In this document: positions 1 to 8,736 of the stretch, piece after piece
How the letters are laid out: the number at the start of each line of letters is the position of its first letter
Position numbering within the stretch: the first letter of the stretch is position 1
Origin: Crocosphaera sp.
Lineage (GTDB): Bacteria; Cyanobacteriota; Cyanobacteriia; Cyanobacteriales; Microcystaceae
Direction of reading: 5' to 3'
Length of the DNA stretch: 64,000 bases
Assembly: GCA_030066295.1 (NCBI GenBank)
Contig: JASJBX010000055.1
Coordinates: forward strand, 1-64,000
The notes under the pieces: generated by a model
Database searches by the model: none
What the model was told of the DNA's origin: nothing
What the model saw: the letters and a program-made list of their open reading frames with translations, nothing else
Translations under genes and position numbers: made by a program

Positions 1-1
1 T

Positions 2-478
2 AAAATTACACAAAAACCCATGCCCCAAGGAAAACATAGTCGTATTCAAGCCGAATTAATTATGGCAATTAACGCTATCACCAAAGCCAAAAAAATTGCC
101 TATGCCTTTCCTGAACTCCGTTTTACGTTTGGTGGTCGTTCTATCGTTCCTGATGTTGTTGTTTTACAATGGGAGAGAATTCCCCGCGAAGAAAATGGAG
201 ATATTGCTAATAGTTGTCTAACTCATCCTGACTGGACAGTTGAGATAATCTCCCCGAATCAAAGTTATGTTAAAGTAACAGGTAATATTTTACATTGTCT
301 CAATTATGGAAGCGAATTAGGTTGGTTAATTGATCCTGAAACCCAATCCATTCTCGTCTTTCTTTCTCAACAACAACCTTTATTGTTAGAAGATTCAGAA
401 GATAGTTTACCGATGCCTAATTTTTTAGATGAACTACAATTAACGGTCGGTGATGTTTTTAGTTGGTTGAAAGTTTAA
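2..478 (+). CDS. Uma2-family putative endonuclease, 5'-truncated by the window edge
   Basis: The first ATG is at 20, but the frame stays open to the window edge and the residues before it (KITQKP) fit the usual run-up to MPQGKHS in Uma2 (DUF820) proteins. The true start therefore lies outside, and about 158 residues are seen of a family usually near 190. Visible family features are the RFTFGGRSIVPDVVVL strand with its conserved Asp and the PDWTVEIISP strand with its Glu, followed by the GYLIDP-like turn (GWLIDP). Uma2 proteins have a PD-(D/E)XK-like restriction-endonuclease fold, are very numerous in cyanobacteria, and have no established cellular role. A second, unrelated copy lies at 56191-56811. 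Family assignment is firm; function is not. Confidence 0.85.
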   Translation, partial: KITQKPMPQGKHSRIQAELIMAINAITKAKKIAYAFPELRFTFGGRSIVPDVVVLQWERIPREENGDIANSCLTHPDWTVEIISPNQSYVKVTGNILHCLNYGSELGWLIDPETQSILVFLSQQQPLLLEDSEDSLPMPNFLDELQLTVGDVFSWLKV

Positions 479-534
479 AAGTTTAAAGATTATATATTTA
501 AAATGGTAGATTACTGCTCTAATTCTGTGCATTC

Positions 535-604
535 AGGTAGGGTTGGTTAGACGGCTATATTTCAGGTTATCACAGGAAGATAAAAATCCGTCGTAACCCA
601 CCAT
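535..604. repeat. GTAGGGT...AACCCACC palindromic dispersed repeat
   Basis: The interval begins AGGTAGGGTTGGTTAGACGG and closes with GTCGTAACCCACC, so its ends are imperfect inverted copies. The same start/end signature occurs at 12796-12814 and 52109-52171. It lies between two converging genes. It resembles the small palindromic repeats common in cyanobacterial intergenic DNA. No coding capacity was seen. Confidence 0.5.
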
Positions 605-621
605 TTTGTTGAAACAGTACA

Positions 622-1536
622 CTACGAAATCGAAGATTCTAGCCAATCTAATAAAATTGTATTAAATTTCTCAGGGCATTCATCATGAGGACAATGGCCA
701 GCCTGATCTAATTCTTTTAAAGTTATTAAAGGATTTAACTTAGAAAAAGTCGCGGCTAAAGTAACAGGAATCATTCTATCTTGTCGCCCCCAAACTAATA
801 ACATAGGAACGGTTAACTTTGGTAAAATTTTCTTGACAACAGGAGAATAATGAGGATTTCTTAGTCCTTCAAATAATAAACAAAAAGTTCTAGCAGCCCC
901 CCGATCTTGAGGGGGAATAGTAATCATCTCCACCAATTCATCGGTAATCGCTGATTTATCATAATAAGCAACCCCAACCCAAGGGCGAATCACCCCAGGA
1001 CGACGAATAATCTTAAATAATGTTTTTAATAGTAAAGGAGGACTAAACAAGCCTTCAATGGTATTAACAATAGGTCGTAATCCTTTGGGTATCATTTCTT
1101 GTCGTAAAGAAACATCCGGTAAACTTAACATCACTAATCCTGCCACCATTTCAGGATACTTAAACGCTGCCGTTAAACAAACTAAAGAACCAATAGAATT
1201 CCCCACCAAAATAACCGGTTCACCGATAAACGATCGCCAAAAGTCATAAATTTGTTCAGCCCACAGATAAGCAGTATAATCCGTCGCTGCTTTAGAAGAT
1301 TGACCAAACCCCAATAAATCCAAAGCATAAACTCGATAGTGTTGCCCTAAAACGGGGATATTGTGTCGCCAATGTTCCACCGCAGCCCCAAACCCATGTA
1401 TTAAAATCAATGGGGGCTTTGTTTGGGAGTCTTCTGCTGTTTCGCAAGGTAAAAAAGTGTAACGAATGGGCCAACCTCGCCAAATCCATTGTCTTTCCCG
1501 TCCGACGCGCTTTTCCCAAGGTAGTTGCTGACTCAC
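622..1536 (-). CDS. alpha/beta-fold hydrolase
   Basis: A 304-residue alpha/beta hydrolase with no signal peptide, so probably cytoplasmic. The oxyanion-hole motif LIHGFG is near residues 45-50, the nucleophile elbow GNSIGS places the catalytic Ser at about 114, Asp is in WGRQDRMIP (about 253) and His in AGHCPHDE (about 281), giving a complete triad. The region after the elbow (about 140-230) would form the cap domain. Such proteins include haloperoxidase-like and ester hydrolases, and substrate cannot be inferred. It stands alone, converging on the Uma2 gene with the palindromic repeat between them. Confidence 0.9.
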   Translation of the reverse strand: MSQQLPWEKRVGRERQWIWRGWPIRYTFLPCETAEDSQTKPPLILIHGFGAAVEHWRHNIPVLGQHYRVYALDLLGFGQSSKAATDYTAYLWAEQIYDFWRSFIGEPVILVGNSIGSLVCLTAAFKYPEMVAGLVMLSLPDVSLRQEMIPKGLRPIVNTIEGLFSPPLLLKTLFKIIRRPGVIRPWVGVAYYDKSAITDELVEMITIPPQDRGAARTFCLLFEGLRNPHYSPVVKKILPKLTVPMLLVWGRQDRMIPVTLAATFSKLNPLITLKELDQAGHCPHDECPEKFNTILLDWLESSIS

Positions 1537-1777
1537 TGAATAATCCTGTTATAAATCTTTACACCTTTTTATTTTACGATGGCTCACAGAAGGATTAAAC
1601 TAGGAAGTAAATAGGGTAACAATTATCGTCAACGGTAACTGACCCAAACCTAACAATAAACTTAATAAATCCCCCCAGAACTTGGTAGAAAATGATTACA
1701 ATGAAGCTGGCTACTATGGCAGCCGAAATTGACTACTAGAGTTCATCAATCATACCGAGAGACATTAACAAACGCCT

Positions 1778-2317
1778 GTGATAGACAAAAGACGCACACA
1801 ACGCGATCTCCCCAAAATCAACGAAAGAATCCGCTTCCCTGAAATTCGGGTTATCGATAGCGATGGTTCCCAATTAGGGATTATTACCCCAGAAGAAGCC
1901 TTAAGTGTTGCCCAGGAACGAGAATTGGACTTGGTGTTAGTTAGTGAAACGGCTAAGCCTCCTGTGTGCCGTATTATGGATTACGGTAAGTATAAGTTTG
2001 AACAGGAGAAAAAAGCCAGAGAAGCTAAGAAAAAACAACATACGGCTGATGTTAAGGAAGTGAAAATGCGCTATAAAATATCAGAACATGATTATCAAGT
2101 GCGTGTTAATCAGGCGAAACGTTTCCTTAAATCAGGGGATAAAGTAAAAGCAACCATCACCTTTCGAGGGCGCGAAATACAACACTCTAATCTAGCCCAA
2201 GACTTACTCAGTCGCATGGCTGCTGATTTAAAAGAATTAGCGGAAATTCAACAAGCCCCCAAACGGGAAGGCCGTAACATGATGATGTTAATGAGTCCGA
2301 AAAAAGAGTCTAAATAA
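1778..2317 (+). CDS. infC: translation initiation factor IF-3
   Basis: A 179-residue IF-3, which binds the 30S subunit, blocks premature 50S joining and checks the start codon and initiator tRNA. The N-terminal domain (about 8-80) has the family segment [21 protein letters not shown]. The lysine-rich linker is at about 70-90, and the C-terminal domain carries [15 protein letters not shown] and ends with a [13 protein letters not shown]-type tail. The start is GTG at 1778. An in-frame TAA at 1766 leaves only three non-start codons before it, so the choice is well constrained. A rare start codon fits infC, which in many bacteria uses unusual starts for autoregulation. Confidence 0.97.
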   Translation: MIDKRRTQRDLPKINERIRFPEIRVIDSDGSQLGIITPEEALSVAQERELDLVLVSETAKPPVCRIMDYGKYKFEQEKKAREAKKKQHTADVKEVKMRYKISEHDYQVRVNQAKRFLKSGDKVKATITFRGREIQHSNLAQDLLSRMAADLKELAEIQQAPKREGRNMMMLMSPKKESK

Positions 2318-2340
2318 ATTAGTTATATTATCCTTGATTA

Positions 2341-2372
2341 ACAGACGTGCATTAGTACGTCTGTATTTATTT
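2341..2372 (+). terminator. hairpin after infC
   Basis: A perfect 8-bp stem, ACAGACGT (2341-2348) with ACGTCTGT (2357-2364), is separated by an 8-nt loop and followed by an interrupted T-rich stretch (ATTTATTT). The T tract is weak, so it may be an attenuating or mRNA-end structure rather than a strong terminator. Confidence 0.5.
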
Positions 2373-2393
2373 AAAAAGGTGAGGCTAAAAACA

Positions 2394-2870
2394 ATGAAAA
2401 TTTTGCCATTTTTTACATTATTAGTTATAGGATTATTAATAGTAATGGTGGTGAATATTATGCCTATCTCTGCCAATGAAAATAATCATTCTCCCTTAAT
2501 AGAAGAAATGAAAGAAAATCGTCAATTATGGCGATCGCAACGATTAAAAAATTATCAATATATCTATCAACAACAGTGTTTTTGTGTTCCTCCCAGTAAC
2601 ACCCCCCTCAAAGTTTCCGTTAAAAATGATAAAATTACTGAAGTTGTCGATTTAAACAATAATCAAATCATCGCCGATTTAACATTTCCTAAAAGCATTG
2701 ATGAACTCTTTAACATTATCAAAGATGCGATTCAACGTAATGCGGATGAGATTTTAATTACTTACGATCAAACATTAGGTTATCCGACTCGTGTGGCTAT
2801 CGACTATCAAAAAATCTTAGCCGATGAGGAAGTAACCTATACCGTTGAAAACCTAAGCAAACTAAATTAA
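2394..2870 (+). CDS. secreted or lipoprotein-like protein with DUF6174-type domain
   Basis: A 158-residue protein from ATG 2394, preceded by AAGGTGAGG. The frame opens earlier (2334), but that extension overlaps the terminator-like hairpin and the hydrophobic segment starts right after 2394. Residues 1-25 form a signal peptide or membrane anchor. The mature part starts LWRSQRLKNYQYIYQQQCFC, which resembles DUF6174 proteins with their WRSQ..NY.Y..Q..C opening, followed by a VSVKNDKITEV strand and the motif TLGYPTRVAIDY near the end. Function is unknown. It is 19 nt upstream of flv1 on the same strand and could share its transcript. Confidence 0.75.
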   Translation: MKILPFFTLLVIGLLIVMVVNIMPISANENNHSPLIEEMKENRQLWRSQRLKNYQYIYQQQCFCVPPSNTPLKVSVKNDKITEVVDLNNNQIIADLTFPKSIDELFNIIKDAIQRNADEILITYDQTLGYPTRVAIDYQKILADEEVTYTVENLSKLN

Positions 2871-2889
2871 TTAACCCCAAAAAAACAAT

Positions 2890-4611
2890 ATGAATCAACC
2901 CAGAGATGTACAAGTTTGTCCCATTGCTTCTGATACTATTGTCATGCGATCGCGCACATGGGAGCGATTAAAATTTGAAATTGAATACGCCCTCAAACGA
3001 GGAACCACCGCCAATTCTTATCTCATTCAAGGGGAGAAAATTGCCTTAATTGATCCCCCCGGCGAATCCTTTACCGACATCTTCTTAAAAGCCCTTCAAG
3101 AACGCATCGATCCCACCACCATCGATTATTTAATTTTGGGTCATATTAACCCTAACCGTGGGGAAACCATCAAAGCGTTACTAAAAATTGCCCCTCAACT
3201 GACCATCGTTTGTTCTAATCCAGGGGCGTTACTTTTACCTAACATTTTATTACCAGAATTTCCCCCCAAATTAAAAGTAGTCAAAGGGGAAGATATCTTA
3301 GATTTAGGGAACGGTCATCAACTGGAATTTATTCCCACCCCCAACCCCCGTTATCCCGCCCAACTCTGTACTTACGACCCCAAAACAGAGATCCTCTACA
3401 GCGATAAATTATTTGGGGCCCATGTCTGCGGCGATCAAATTTTTGACGAAGGATGGATCGTTTACACCGAAGATCGACGCTATTATTTTGACTGTTTAAT
3501 CGCCCCTTACGCTAAACAAATTAACACCGCTTTAGAAAAATTACGCCGTAAACCCGCTAGAATTTACGGAACTGGCCACGGTCCATTAGTTCGTTATGGG
3601 TTGAGAGAATTAACCGACTCCTATCAACAATGGTTAGAAGCGCAAAAAGCCAACAGTTTAAGCGTCGCCCTCATTTACGCCTCCGCCTACGGGAATACCG
3701 CCACTCTCGCCCAAGCGATCGCTAGTGGGATCACCAAAGCCGGGGTCAGGGTAGAATCTATCAACGCAGAAGTAGCCGAACCGGACGACATCAAAGAAGC
3801 CATCAATACCTGTTCCGGGTTTATTTTTGGGTCCCCTACTTTGGGCGGCCACGCCCCCACTCAGATCCAAACGGCGTTAGGGATCACCTTAGCCAATGCC
3901 GATAAATCCAAACTGGCCGGGGTATTTGGGTCCTATGGCTGGAGTGGAGAAGCCATAGACCTCTTAGAAAGCAAATTTCGGGATGGTGGTTATCAGTTCG
4001 GTTTCGACCCCATCCGGGTGAAATTTAGCCCCACTCAGACAACGTTAAAAACCTGTGAGGAAGCGGGGACAGACTTCGCCCAAGCAGTGAAAAAAGCCCA
4101 AAAACGCCGTCAACCGAAAAATTCGGTGAATCAGTCCCAGACAGACCGGTTACAACAGGCTTTAGGGCGTATTGTGGGGTCCTTGTCCATTGTTACTTGT
4201 CAAGAGGAAGAGTTAAGCGGGGCCATGTTGGCTTCTTGGATCTCTCAAGCGACGTTTAACCCTCCTGGGTTCACCGTAGCAGTGGCCAAGGAACGGGCGA
4301 TCGAGTCGTTGTTACATAAGGGGAGTTCCTTTGTCTTAAATATTCTCAGAGAAGGGGATCATCTTGGTTTGATGAAGCATTTTCTCAAACCGTTTTCTCC
4401 GGGAGAAGATCGTTTTGCAGGGGTAAAAACGGAGGTGGCGGATAATGGTTCTCCTATTTTGCAAGATGCGTTAGCTTATTTAGAGTGTAAAGTAGGCGAT
4501 CGCATGGAATGTGGGGATCATTGGGTCATTTATGCGATCGTGACCAAAGGACAGGTGTTGCAAGATGGCGTAACCGCCATTCATCACCGTAAGTCCGGTA
4601 GTCATTATTAA
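2890..4611 (+). CDS. flv1: Flv1-type flavodiiron protein (diflavin flavoprotein)
   Basis: A 573-residue cyanobacterial flavodiiron protein. Domain order is metallo-beta-lactamase-like (about 30-250), flavodoxin with FMN loop SAYGNTAT (about 264-271) and GSPTLGGHAPTQ, and a C-terminal flavin-reductase domain (about 418-573). Partners of this class reduce O2 to water downstream of photosystem I as Flv1/Flv3. The canonical H-x-E-x-D-H metal motif reads H85-I-N87-P-N89-R90; the next His is Arg154 (NPRYP) and the bridging Asp is Lys173 (SDKLFG), while H230 remains. Loss of these ligands is the known mark of the Flv1/Flv2 class. The stand-alone position and close match to Flv1 favour Flv1 over Flv2, which normally sits in an flv4-flv2 operon. 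Confidence 0.85.
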   Translation: MNQPRDVQVCPIASDTIVMRSRTWERLKFEIEYALKRGTTANSYLIQGEKIALIDPPGESFTDIFLKALQERIDPTTIDYLILGHINPNRGETIKALLKIAPQLTIVCSNPGALLLPNILLPEFPPKLKVVKGEDILDLGNGHQLEFIPTPNPRYPAQLCTYDPKTEILYSDKLFGAHVCGDQIFDEGWIVYTEDRRYYFDCLIAPYAKQINTALEKLRRKPARIYGTGHGPLVRYGLRELTDSYQQWLEAQKANSLSVALIYASAYGNTATLAQAIASGITKAGVRVESINAEVAEPDDIKEAINTCSGFIFGSPTLGGHAPTQIQTALGITLANADKSKLAGVFGSYGWSGEAIDLLESKFRDGGYQFGFDPIRVKFSPTQTTLKTCEEAGTDFAQAVKKAQKRRQPKNSVNQSQTDRLQQALGRIVGSLSIVTCQEEELSGAMLASWISQATFNPPGFTVAVAKERAIESLLHKGSSFVLNILREGDHLGLMKHFLKPFSPGEDRFAGVKTEVADNGSPILQDALAYLECKVGDRMECGDHWVIYAIVTKGQVLQDGVTAIHHRKSGSHY

Positions 4612-4643
4612 GAACATAACAATTAATAATGTGTTGATTGTGC

Positions 4644-4676
4644 AGAGATCAAAAATCACTTGATCTCTCCTTTTTT
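4644..4676 (+). terminator. intrinsic terminator of flv1
   Basis: A perfect 9-bp stem, AGAGATCAA (4644-4652) with TTGATCTCT (4660-4668), has a 7-nt loop and is followed by CC and six T residues. It lies 33 nt after the flv1 stop and separates it from the converging toxin-antitoxin pair. Confidence 0.85.
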
Positions 4677-4683
4677 GTGACAT

Positions 4684-4950
4684 TTATGGAAAAAATCGAT
4701 AGATTTCTCGTCTATGTAAGAGTCTAACAAAAGTCACTGTATCCTCATTCACCTTTATTCCTATACGATATTCTCCTATCCTAATTCGATAAAAGTTAGC
4801 TTCTCCTTTAATTTTTTTAAGATTTTTAATCTCTCCTAAAGTTGTTACTGTTTCAATTTCTTGTATTATCTCCTTGATTTTAATGAGTAGTTTTTTATCA
4901 AGAATCTTTTTTAAGTCTTTTTCAAAGCTTTTTCTAAACTGAGTCTTCAT
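4684..4950 (-). CDS. RelE/ParE-family toxin
   Basis: An 88-residue protein of the RelE/ParE (plasmid stabilisation) fold. It starts MKTQFRKSFEKDLKK, then has a helical hairpin, the strand NLKKIKGEANFYRIRIGEYRIGIKV and a terminal VTFVRLLHRREIYRFFP. The YRIRIGEYRIG strands and the late HRREIYR stretch are characteristic. RelE members cleave mRNA on the ribosome and ParE members poison gyrase; the sequence alone does not decide. Its start overlaps the end of the upstream antitoxin gene by 17 nt, so the pair is translationally coupled. Confidence 0.85.
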   Translation of the reverse strand: MKTQFRKSFEKDLKKILDKKLLIKIKEIIQEIETVTTLGEIKNLKKIKGEANFYRIRIGEYRIGIKVNEDTVTFVRLLHRREIYRFFP

Positions 4951-5155
4951 TGTTATTATTAAGTAGTTTGAAAATCATTTCTCTATCTACTAATTCTGTT
5001 TTTTCTCCTTCTTCAATGGCTTTTGTTAAAGCAATATCTTCTATAATTTCTGATAGAATTTCTGTAAATTCTTCACGGTTTTCTTGGAAGAGTTCATACA
5101 TGGCGAGTTTAAGGGTTTCTTTGAGTTGGTTTTTATCGATGGAAATGTTAGACAT
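4934..5155 (-). CDS. antitoxin paired with the RelE/ParE-type toxin
   Basis: A 73-residue acidic helical protein directly upstream of, and overlapping, the toxin gene. The N-terminal part MSNISIDKNQLKETLKLAMYE resembles short cyanobacterial antitoxins of RelE/ParE toxins, with a Glu/Asp-rich C-terminal tail that would wrap the toxin. Order (antitoxin first) and overlap are typical of type II modules. No classical DNA-binding motif could be assigned by eye. Confidence 0.75.
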   Translation of the reverse strand: MSNISIDKNQLKETLKLAMYELFQENREEFTEILSEIIEDIALTKAIEEGEKTELVDREMIFKLLNNNNEDSV

Positions 5156-5244
5156 GATATTTTAGTAATATTTTAAGAGATTTCTTACTAACGACTTTTA
5201 ATTATAATTTTAGGTTATAAGTCCCTATGATGAACATTATAATG

Positions 5245-7698
5245 CTATTTTTTGATGATTTCTTCTCTCCATTTGCTTAAAACACTTTGATCTATAATAC
5301 GATCCAACTCTATAATAGGTGATTTATGATTTTCTCTTGAAATTTTCTCTACTTTTACTGTATCTAATTCCCCCATTAGATAATAATCAGGAAAAAATTG
5401 ACCCATGATATGAGAACGCTGTGTTTTTAAATCTACTTTATTTTGTCCATTTATATAAAGTTCCCAGTTAAGAATTAAATGTACTTTAATATTATTTTCT
5501 TGACCAATGTTGACCAATTCATTGATTTTTAGTAACTCAATCATTTTAGAATCAGGTATATTAGTTACGATGCTTAAAACAACAACTTTCGCATCAACTA
5601 AATGTGCAACTTCTTTAATTAACGTTTCAAACTGATTACAAGCTTCATTAATTCTTTTCCTTGTCTTATCACTAATATTTTCAGGATCTACATTATCATA
5701 CATAGATTTACATTCAACAATAGTTAAACAATGTTCTGTTAACCAAAATAAATCAACTTCAGCAAAGTTATGTTGTTCACCTTCTTTAGTTAATTCTCCT
5801 CCTAATTGAAGATAATGTGACCATTCAATTTGAGAAAGAATATTGATAGACATTAGAATAGGTAATCCACCTGTTTTAAATAATTTCAGTGCTAACTCAT
5901 TCAGTTGATAAGTAATTGTTTCATGTGTATTAAAAGGTAATAGAAAAGATTCACCACATCCTTGACATTCGTTGAATTCTTTGACTTTCTGCAATGAATA
6001 AAAGTTTATCAAATTACAAGTAGGACAATTAGCAGAATAACCACGATTAATTAAGGCTTTTTCAACCAAGTTAGATAAGATATTTAAACATTTTTCTCTT
6101 GCTTTTACTTTTTGTGATTTACTCTGTAATTCCCAATGACGATACTTTCCTAAATACTTGATTAAATCGTCATATTTTAATGATTCTTTATCTTTATATT
6201 TTAAAAACGCACTAAGAATATCTGCCCCTCTTTTGTCAATAATAAAAGCTGCTTTTTTAACTCCTCCAAAACGTTTAATAAACCCTTTTGCATAACGGGT
6301 ATGTTCATTGATTTTTAATTGGAATCTTGCTTCCTTCAAGTATCTACTAATAATAACTTCATCAGAAGGAAGATAAATTTTACATTGTTGACCAATAGAA
6401 GTAACTCCTGTTAGGTTTTTCCATCCTAATTTTTTGCGTTTTATATAATTTTTTTTGAGCAAAAAACTGTTTTTATAATTAATGTTATTATTTTCATAAG
6501 ACTCGATTTCATAGATAGATTTAGAAAAGAAAATTTCTAATAATTTGGAAGATTGAAAACTAGGGATAAATAATTTTTTACCTGAATCTAAATAAATTTC
6601 AGCATTATAACCGAAAAGATAATCTTGATTTCCATAAATTGATGGTACAGGAGGAGAGAAAAGAAGACAATTATTATTGATAACCATTTGAGTCATACGA
6701 ATAGATTGATCACAGTATATAGTTAAGGGAACATAATTAAATCCAAAAGAATAGTAATTGATTCTTATATAAAAAGATTGACGTAAACATTTTTTGTCTA
6801 AAATGTGTTGAAGATTATGAGCTAAATTAATAGCTTCTTGTTTTTCTAGAGAAATAGTAACAGATATTGTGTCGAGAAAAGGCATAACTTCAAAACAAGT
6901 ATCAATTACATCGTTAAGATGATCTAGAAAATCTTGTTTAGGTAGAAAAAGTTTATTAGCTTGACCAGTGATACAAGAATTCCAGTAATCACAAGCGACT
7001 TTTATATGAGTATCATCTTCACAAAAAATGTACAATGCAGAGCTATATTCTATCCATCTATAGTAAGTGTACCAGTGTCCAGTTCCCTCGTTTTTAGAAA
7101 TACCAAACCTAGTTAAATTAAGTGGCTGATTGGTATTAGCTAGTACAAAACTTATTTTAATTAATTGCTCAATATTGTTAGGATGAGTCAGAACTTTAGA
7201 GTTAAAATATTCTTTTAAGCATCGATTATAGTTTTCATTTAAAATACCTCCTTGTAAGGCAATATTAAAATTATATTTTCCGTCAAGTTCACCAAAAATA
7301 ATATTACTTTCTGGTAAAGGTGCAGGGTATTTATCAAGAAGCAGGTTTATTATATTTGGAAAATTATTGATAAATGATCCGTAATTTCCTCCTTGTGCGA
7401 ATTCTGAAATCTTATCATTATTAAGATAAACACATCCTCTACTAAACAGTTTAATTTCTTCGATAAGATTCTCATTTAGTTGTCTAGATGAAAATATAAA
7501 ATCTGGATTAATTGAACTTAAAGCAAATTTAAGTTTTTTAAGTTCTTCGTCATCGCTAGGAATAGGAAAAATAGCATTAGCAAAACCGCCCCAAATATGA
7601 GTATAAAGTTTAACTGCATCAAGAATATCTGCTTGATTTTTTACTAAATAGACTAAACGAAGAGGACGAGATTGAATATCAATACTTGCTAATTTCAT
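5245..7698 (-). CDS. large zinc-finger / PD-(D/E)XK nuclease-like protein, function unknown
   Basis: An 817-residue protein not recognised as a named family. The N-terminus (about 10-50) reads RPLRLVYLVKN...IWGGFANAIFPIP, like a module I recall in large hypothetical proteins of defence regions. A middle FCEDDTHIKVACDYWNS (about 225-241) fits the recurring D-x-x-x-(F/Y)WN element of those proteins. A C4 zinc finger lies at C558-x2-C561 and C578-x2-C581. It is followed by a PD-(D/E)XK-type core, with E647/D649 in FAEVDLFW and E662-x-K664 in VECKSM, then a helix and a VVVLSIVTNI strand. Inference: a DNA- or RNA-cleaving protein, perhaps antiviral. It is very AT-rich and sits between toxin-antitoxin genes, 3' of tRNA-Cys, suggesting an acquired block. 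Confidence 0.7.
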   Translation of the reverse strand: MKLASIDIQSRPLRLVYLVKNQADILDAVKLYTHIWGGFANAIFPIPSDDEELKKLKFALSSINPDFIFSSRQLNENLIEEIKLFSRGCVYLNNDKISEFAQGGNYGSFINNFPNIINLLLDKYPAPLPESNIIFGELDGKYNFNIALQGGILNENYNRCLKEYFNSKVLTHPNNIEQLIKISFVLANTNQPLNLTRFGISKNEGTGHWYTYYRWIEYSSALYIFCEDDTHIKVACDYWNSCITGQANKLFLPKQDFLDHLNDVIDTCFEVMPFLDTISVTISLEKQEAINLAHNLQHILDKKCLRQSFYIRINYYSFGFNYVPLTIYCDQSIRMTQMVINNNCLLFSPPVPSIYGNQDYLFGYNAEIYLDSGKKLFIPSFQSSKLLEIFFSKSIYEIESYENNNINYKNSFLLKKNYIKRKKLGWKNLTGVTSIGQQCKIYLPSDEVIISRYLKEARFQLKINEHTRYAKGFIKRFGGVKKAAFIIDKRGADILSAFLKYKDKESLKYDDLIKYLGKYRHWELQSKSQKVKAREKCLNILSNLVEKALINRGYSANCPTCNLINFYSLQKVKEFNECQGCGESFLLPFNTHETITYQLNELALKLFKTGGLPILMSINILSQIEWSHYLQLGGELTKEGEQHNFAEVDLFWLTEHCLTIVECKSMYDNVDPENISDKTRKRINEACNQFETLIKEVAHLVDAKVVVLSIVTNIPDSKMIELLKINELVNIGQENNIKVHLILNWELYINGQNKVDLKTQRSHIMGQFFPDYYLMGELDTVKVEKISRENHKSPIIELDRIIDQSVLSKWREEIIKK

Positions 7699-7733
7699 CT
7701 TATGAACGAATGAAAATTATTAATATGAGATGA

Positions 7734-7940
7734 CTATTTTATCGTATCAAAAGTTTTAATCTGATTCCTTAATAATTCATTGACTAAAATTTCCACTTCA
7801 ACCCCTTTTTCTTGGGCTAATTTTGTCATAAACTCATTAACATCGGGTTCAAGATAAACCGAACACTGAAACACTGCATTAGGATCATAAAATTTTCCCT
7901 GTTTACCTTGGGAAAAATCGTAATTCTCTTTCATACTCAT
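7734..7940 (-). CDS. BrnA-like orphan antitoxin
   Basis: A 68-residue protein opening MSMKENYDFSQGKQGKF, close to the YDFS(K/Q)(A/G)K(R/Q)G start of BrnA-type antitoxins, followed by a ribbon-helix-helix-like segment (CSVYLEPDVNEFMTKLAQEKG...VNELLRN). No BrnT-type toxin is adjacent: the next gene downstream is the 817-residue protein 35 nt away. It may be an orphan antitoxin or a regulator of that gene. Inference from sequence and position only. Confidence 0.65.
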   Translation of the reverse strand: MSMKENYDFSQGKQGKFYDPNAVFQCSVYLEPDVNEFMTKLAQEKGVEVEILVNELLRNQIKTFDTIK

Positions 7941-7954
7941 AACAAAAAAATTTA

Positions 7955-8025
<71 letters not shown>

Positions 8026-8269
8026 ATTTAGACACTCTTACGAGTATAACAAAAATGAGTCAAGCAAAGCAAGGATTAAATGAAGACAAAACCTAAATTT
8101 TTCTGAAGAAACGTAACAGCTATGGGAAGGATTAAACTGACTTGTGCAGTGGGAGAAACTGACATAAGCACTCTCACCACCCTCTCAACCATGAGTATAG
8201 ACTAAAAATGGAGGTGAGGCGTATTAATAATAAAAGCCTTTCGTTCTCTCTTTACGCCTAAAACATCTT

Positions 8270-8605
8270 ATGAATAAGACTTACAAACTGCTAGTCGGAA
8301 CCCTGTTATTACTAGGATTGAATAGTGTATCCTTGGCTCAAAATGCCGATGCAGCCAATCCCTTCACCCAATTCTACAATAACAATTGTGTCCCTGAAGC
8401 AACAAAAGTGGGCTTAACCCAAGCCGAAGCATCACAAATCTGTAATTGTACGGTTAGAACATTACGGGAAAAATACTCAACTGAAGCCTTTGCAGCCCTT
8501 TACGCCCAATATACCAGTGGAGATACCGCAGCCAGACGAACCTTAACCCGTTATGGTCAAAGCTGTTCTCAAGAAGTTCTTGATGATCTTCTCTGGGACA
8601 ACTAA
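8270..8605 (+). CDS. small secreted protein, unknown function
   Basis: A 111-residue protein with a clear signal peptide (about 1-23, cleavage probably after SVSLA). The mature part has four cysteines: one in NNNCVPEA, a CNC pair in ICNCTVRTLREKY, and one in YGQSCSQEV. This suggests two disulfides in the periplasm. The stretch FTQFYNNNCVPEATKVGLTQAEASQICNC suggests a helical cysteine-paired fold. No family could be named. It stands alone, with about 245 nt of non-coding sequence after tRNA-Cys. Confidence 0.75.
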   Translation: MNKTYKLLVGTLLLLGLNSVSLAQNADAANPFTQFYNNNCVPEATKVGLTQAEASQICNCTVRTLREKYSTEAFAALYAQYTSGDTAARRTLTRYGQSCSQEVLDDLLWDN

Positions 8606-8736
8606 AATGTCCATCATGGGGATCAATATGAAGAAAATTTTCGTCACTAATCGCGGCGGGCTGAAGACTTTTTTAAGATTAGTTTTCAGCTAACCTTGTT
8701 ATAACCATAGAAACGGTGTGAATAAGGCAAACGTTT

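Noticed and set aside
1058-1249. Open frame opposite the alpha/beta hydrolase gene
   Set aside because: It lies wholly inside a strong conserved gene on the other strand and has no family features. The same reasoning applied to other antisense frames, such as 3658-3870, 9001-9192, 45129-45386 and 57216-57419.
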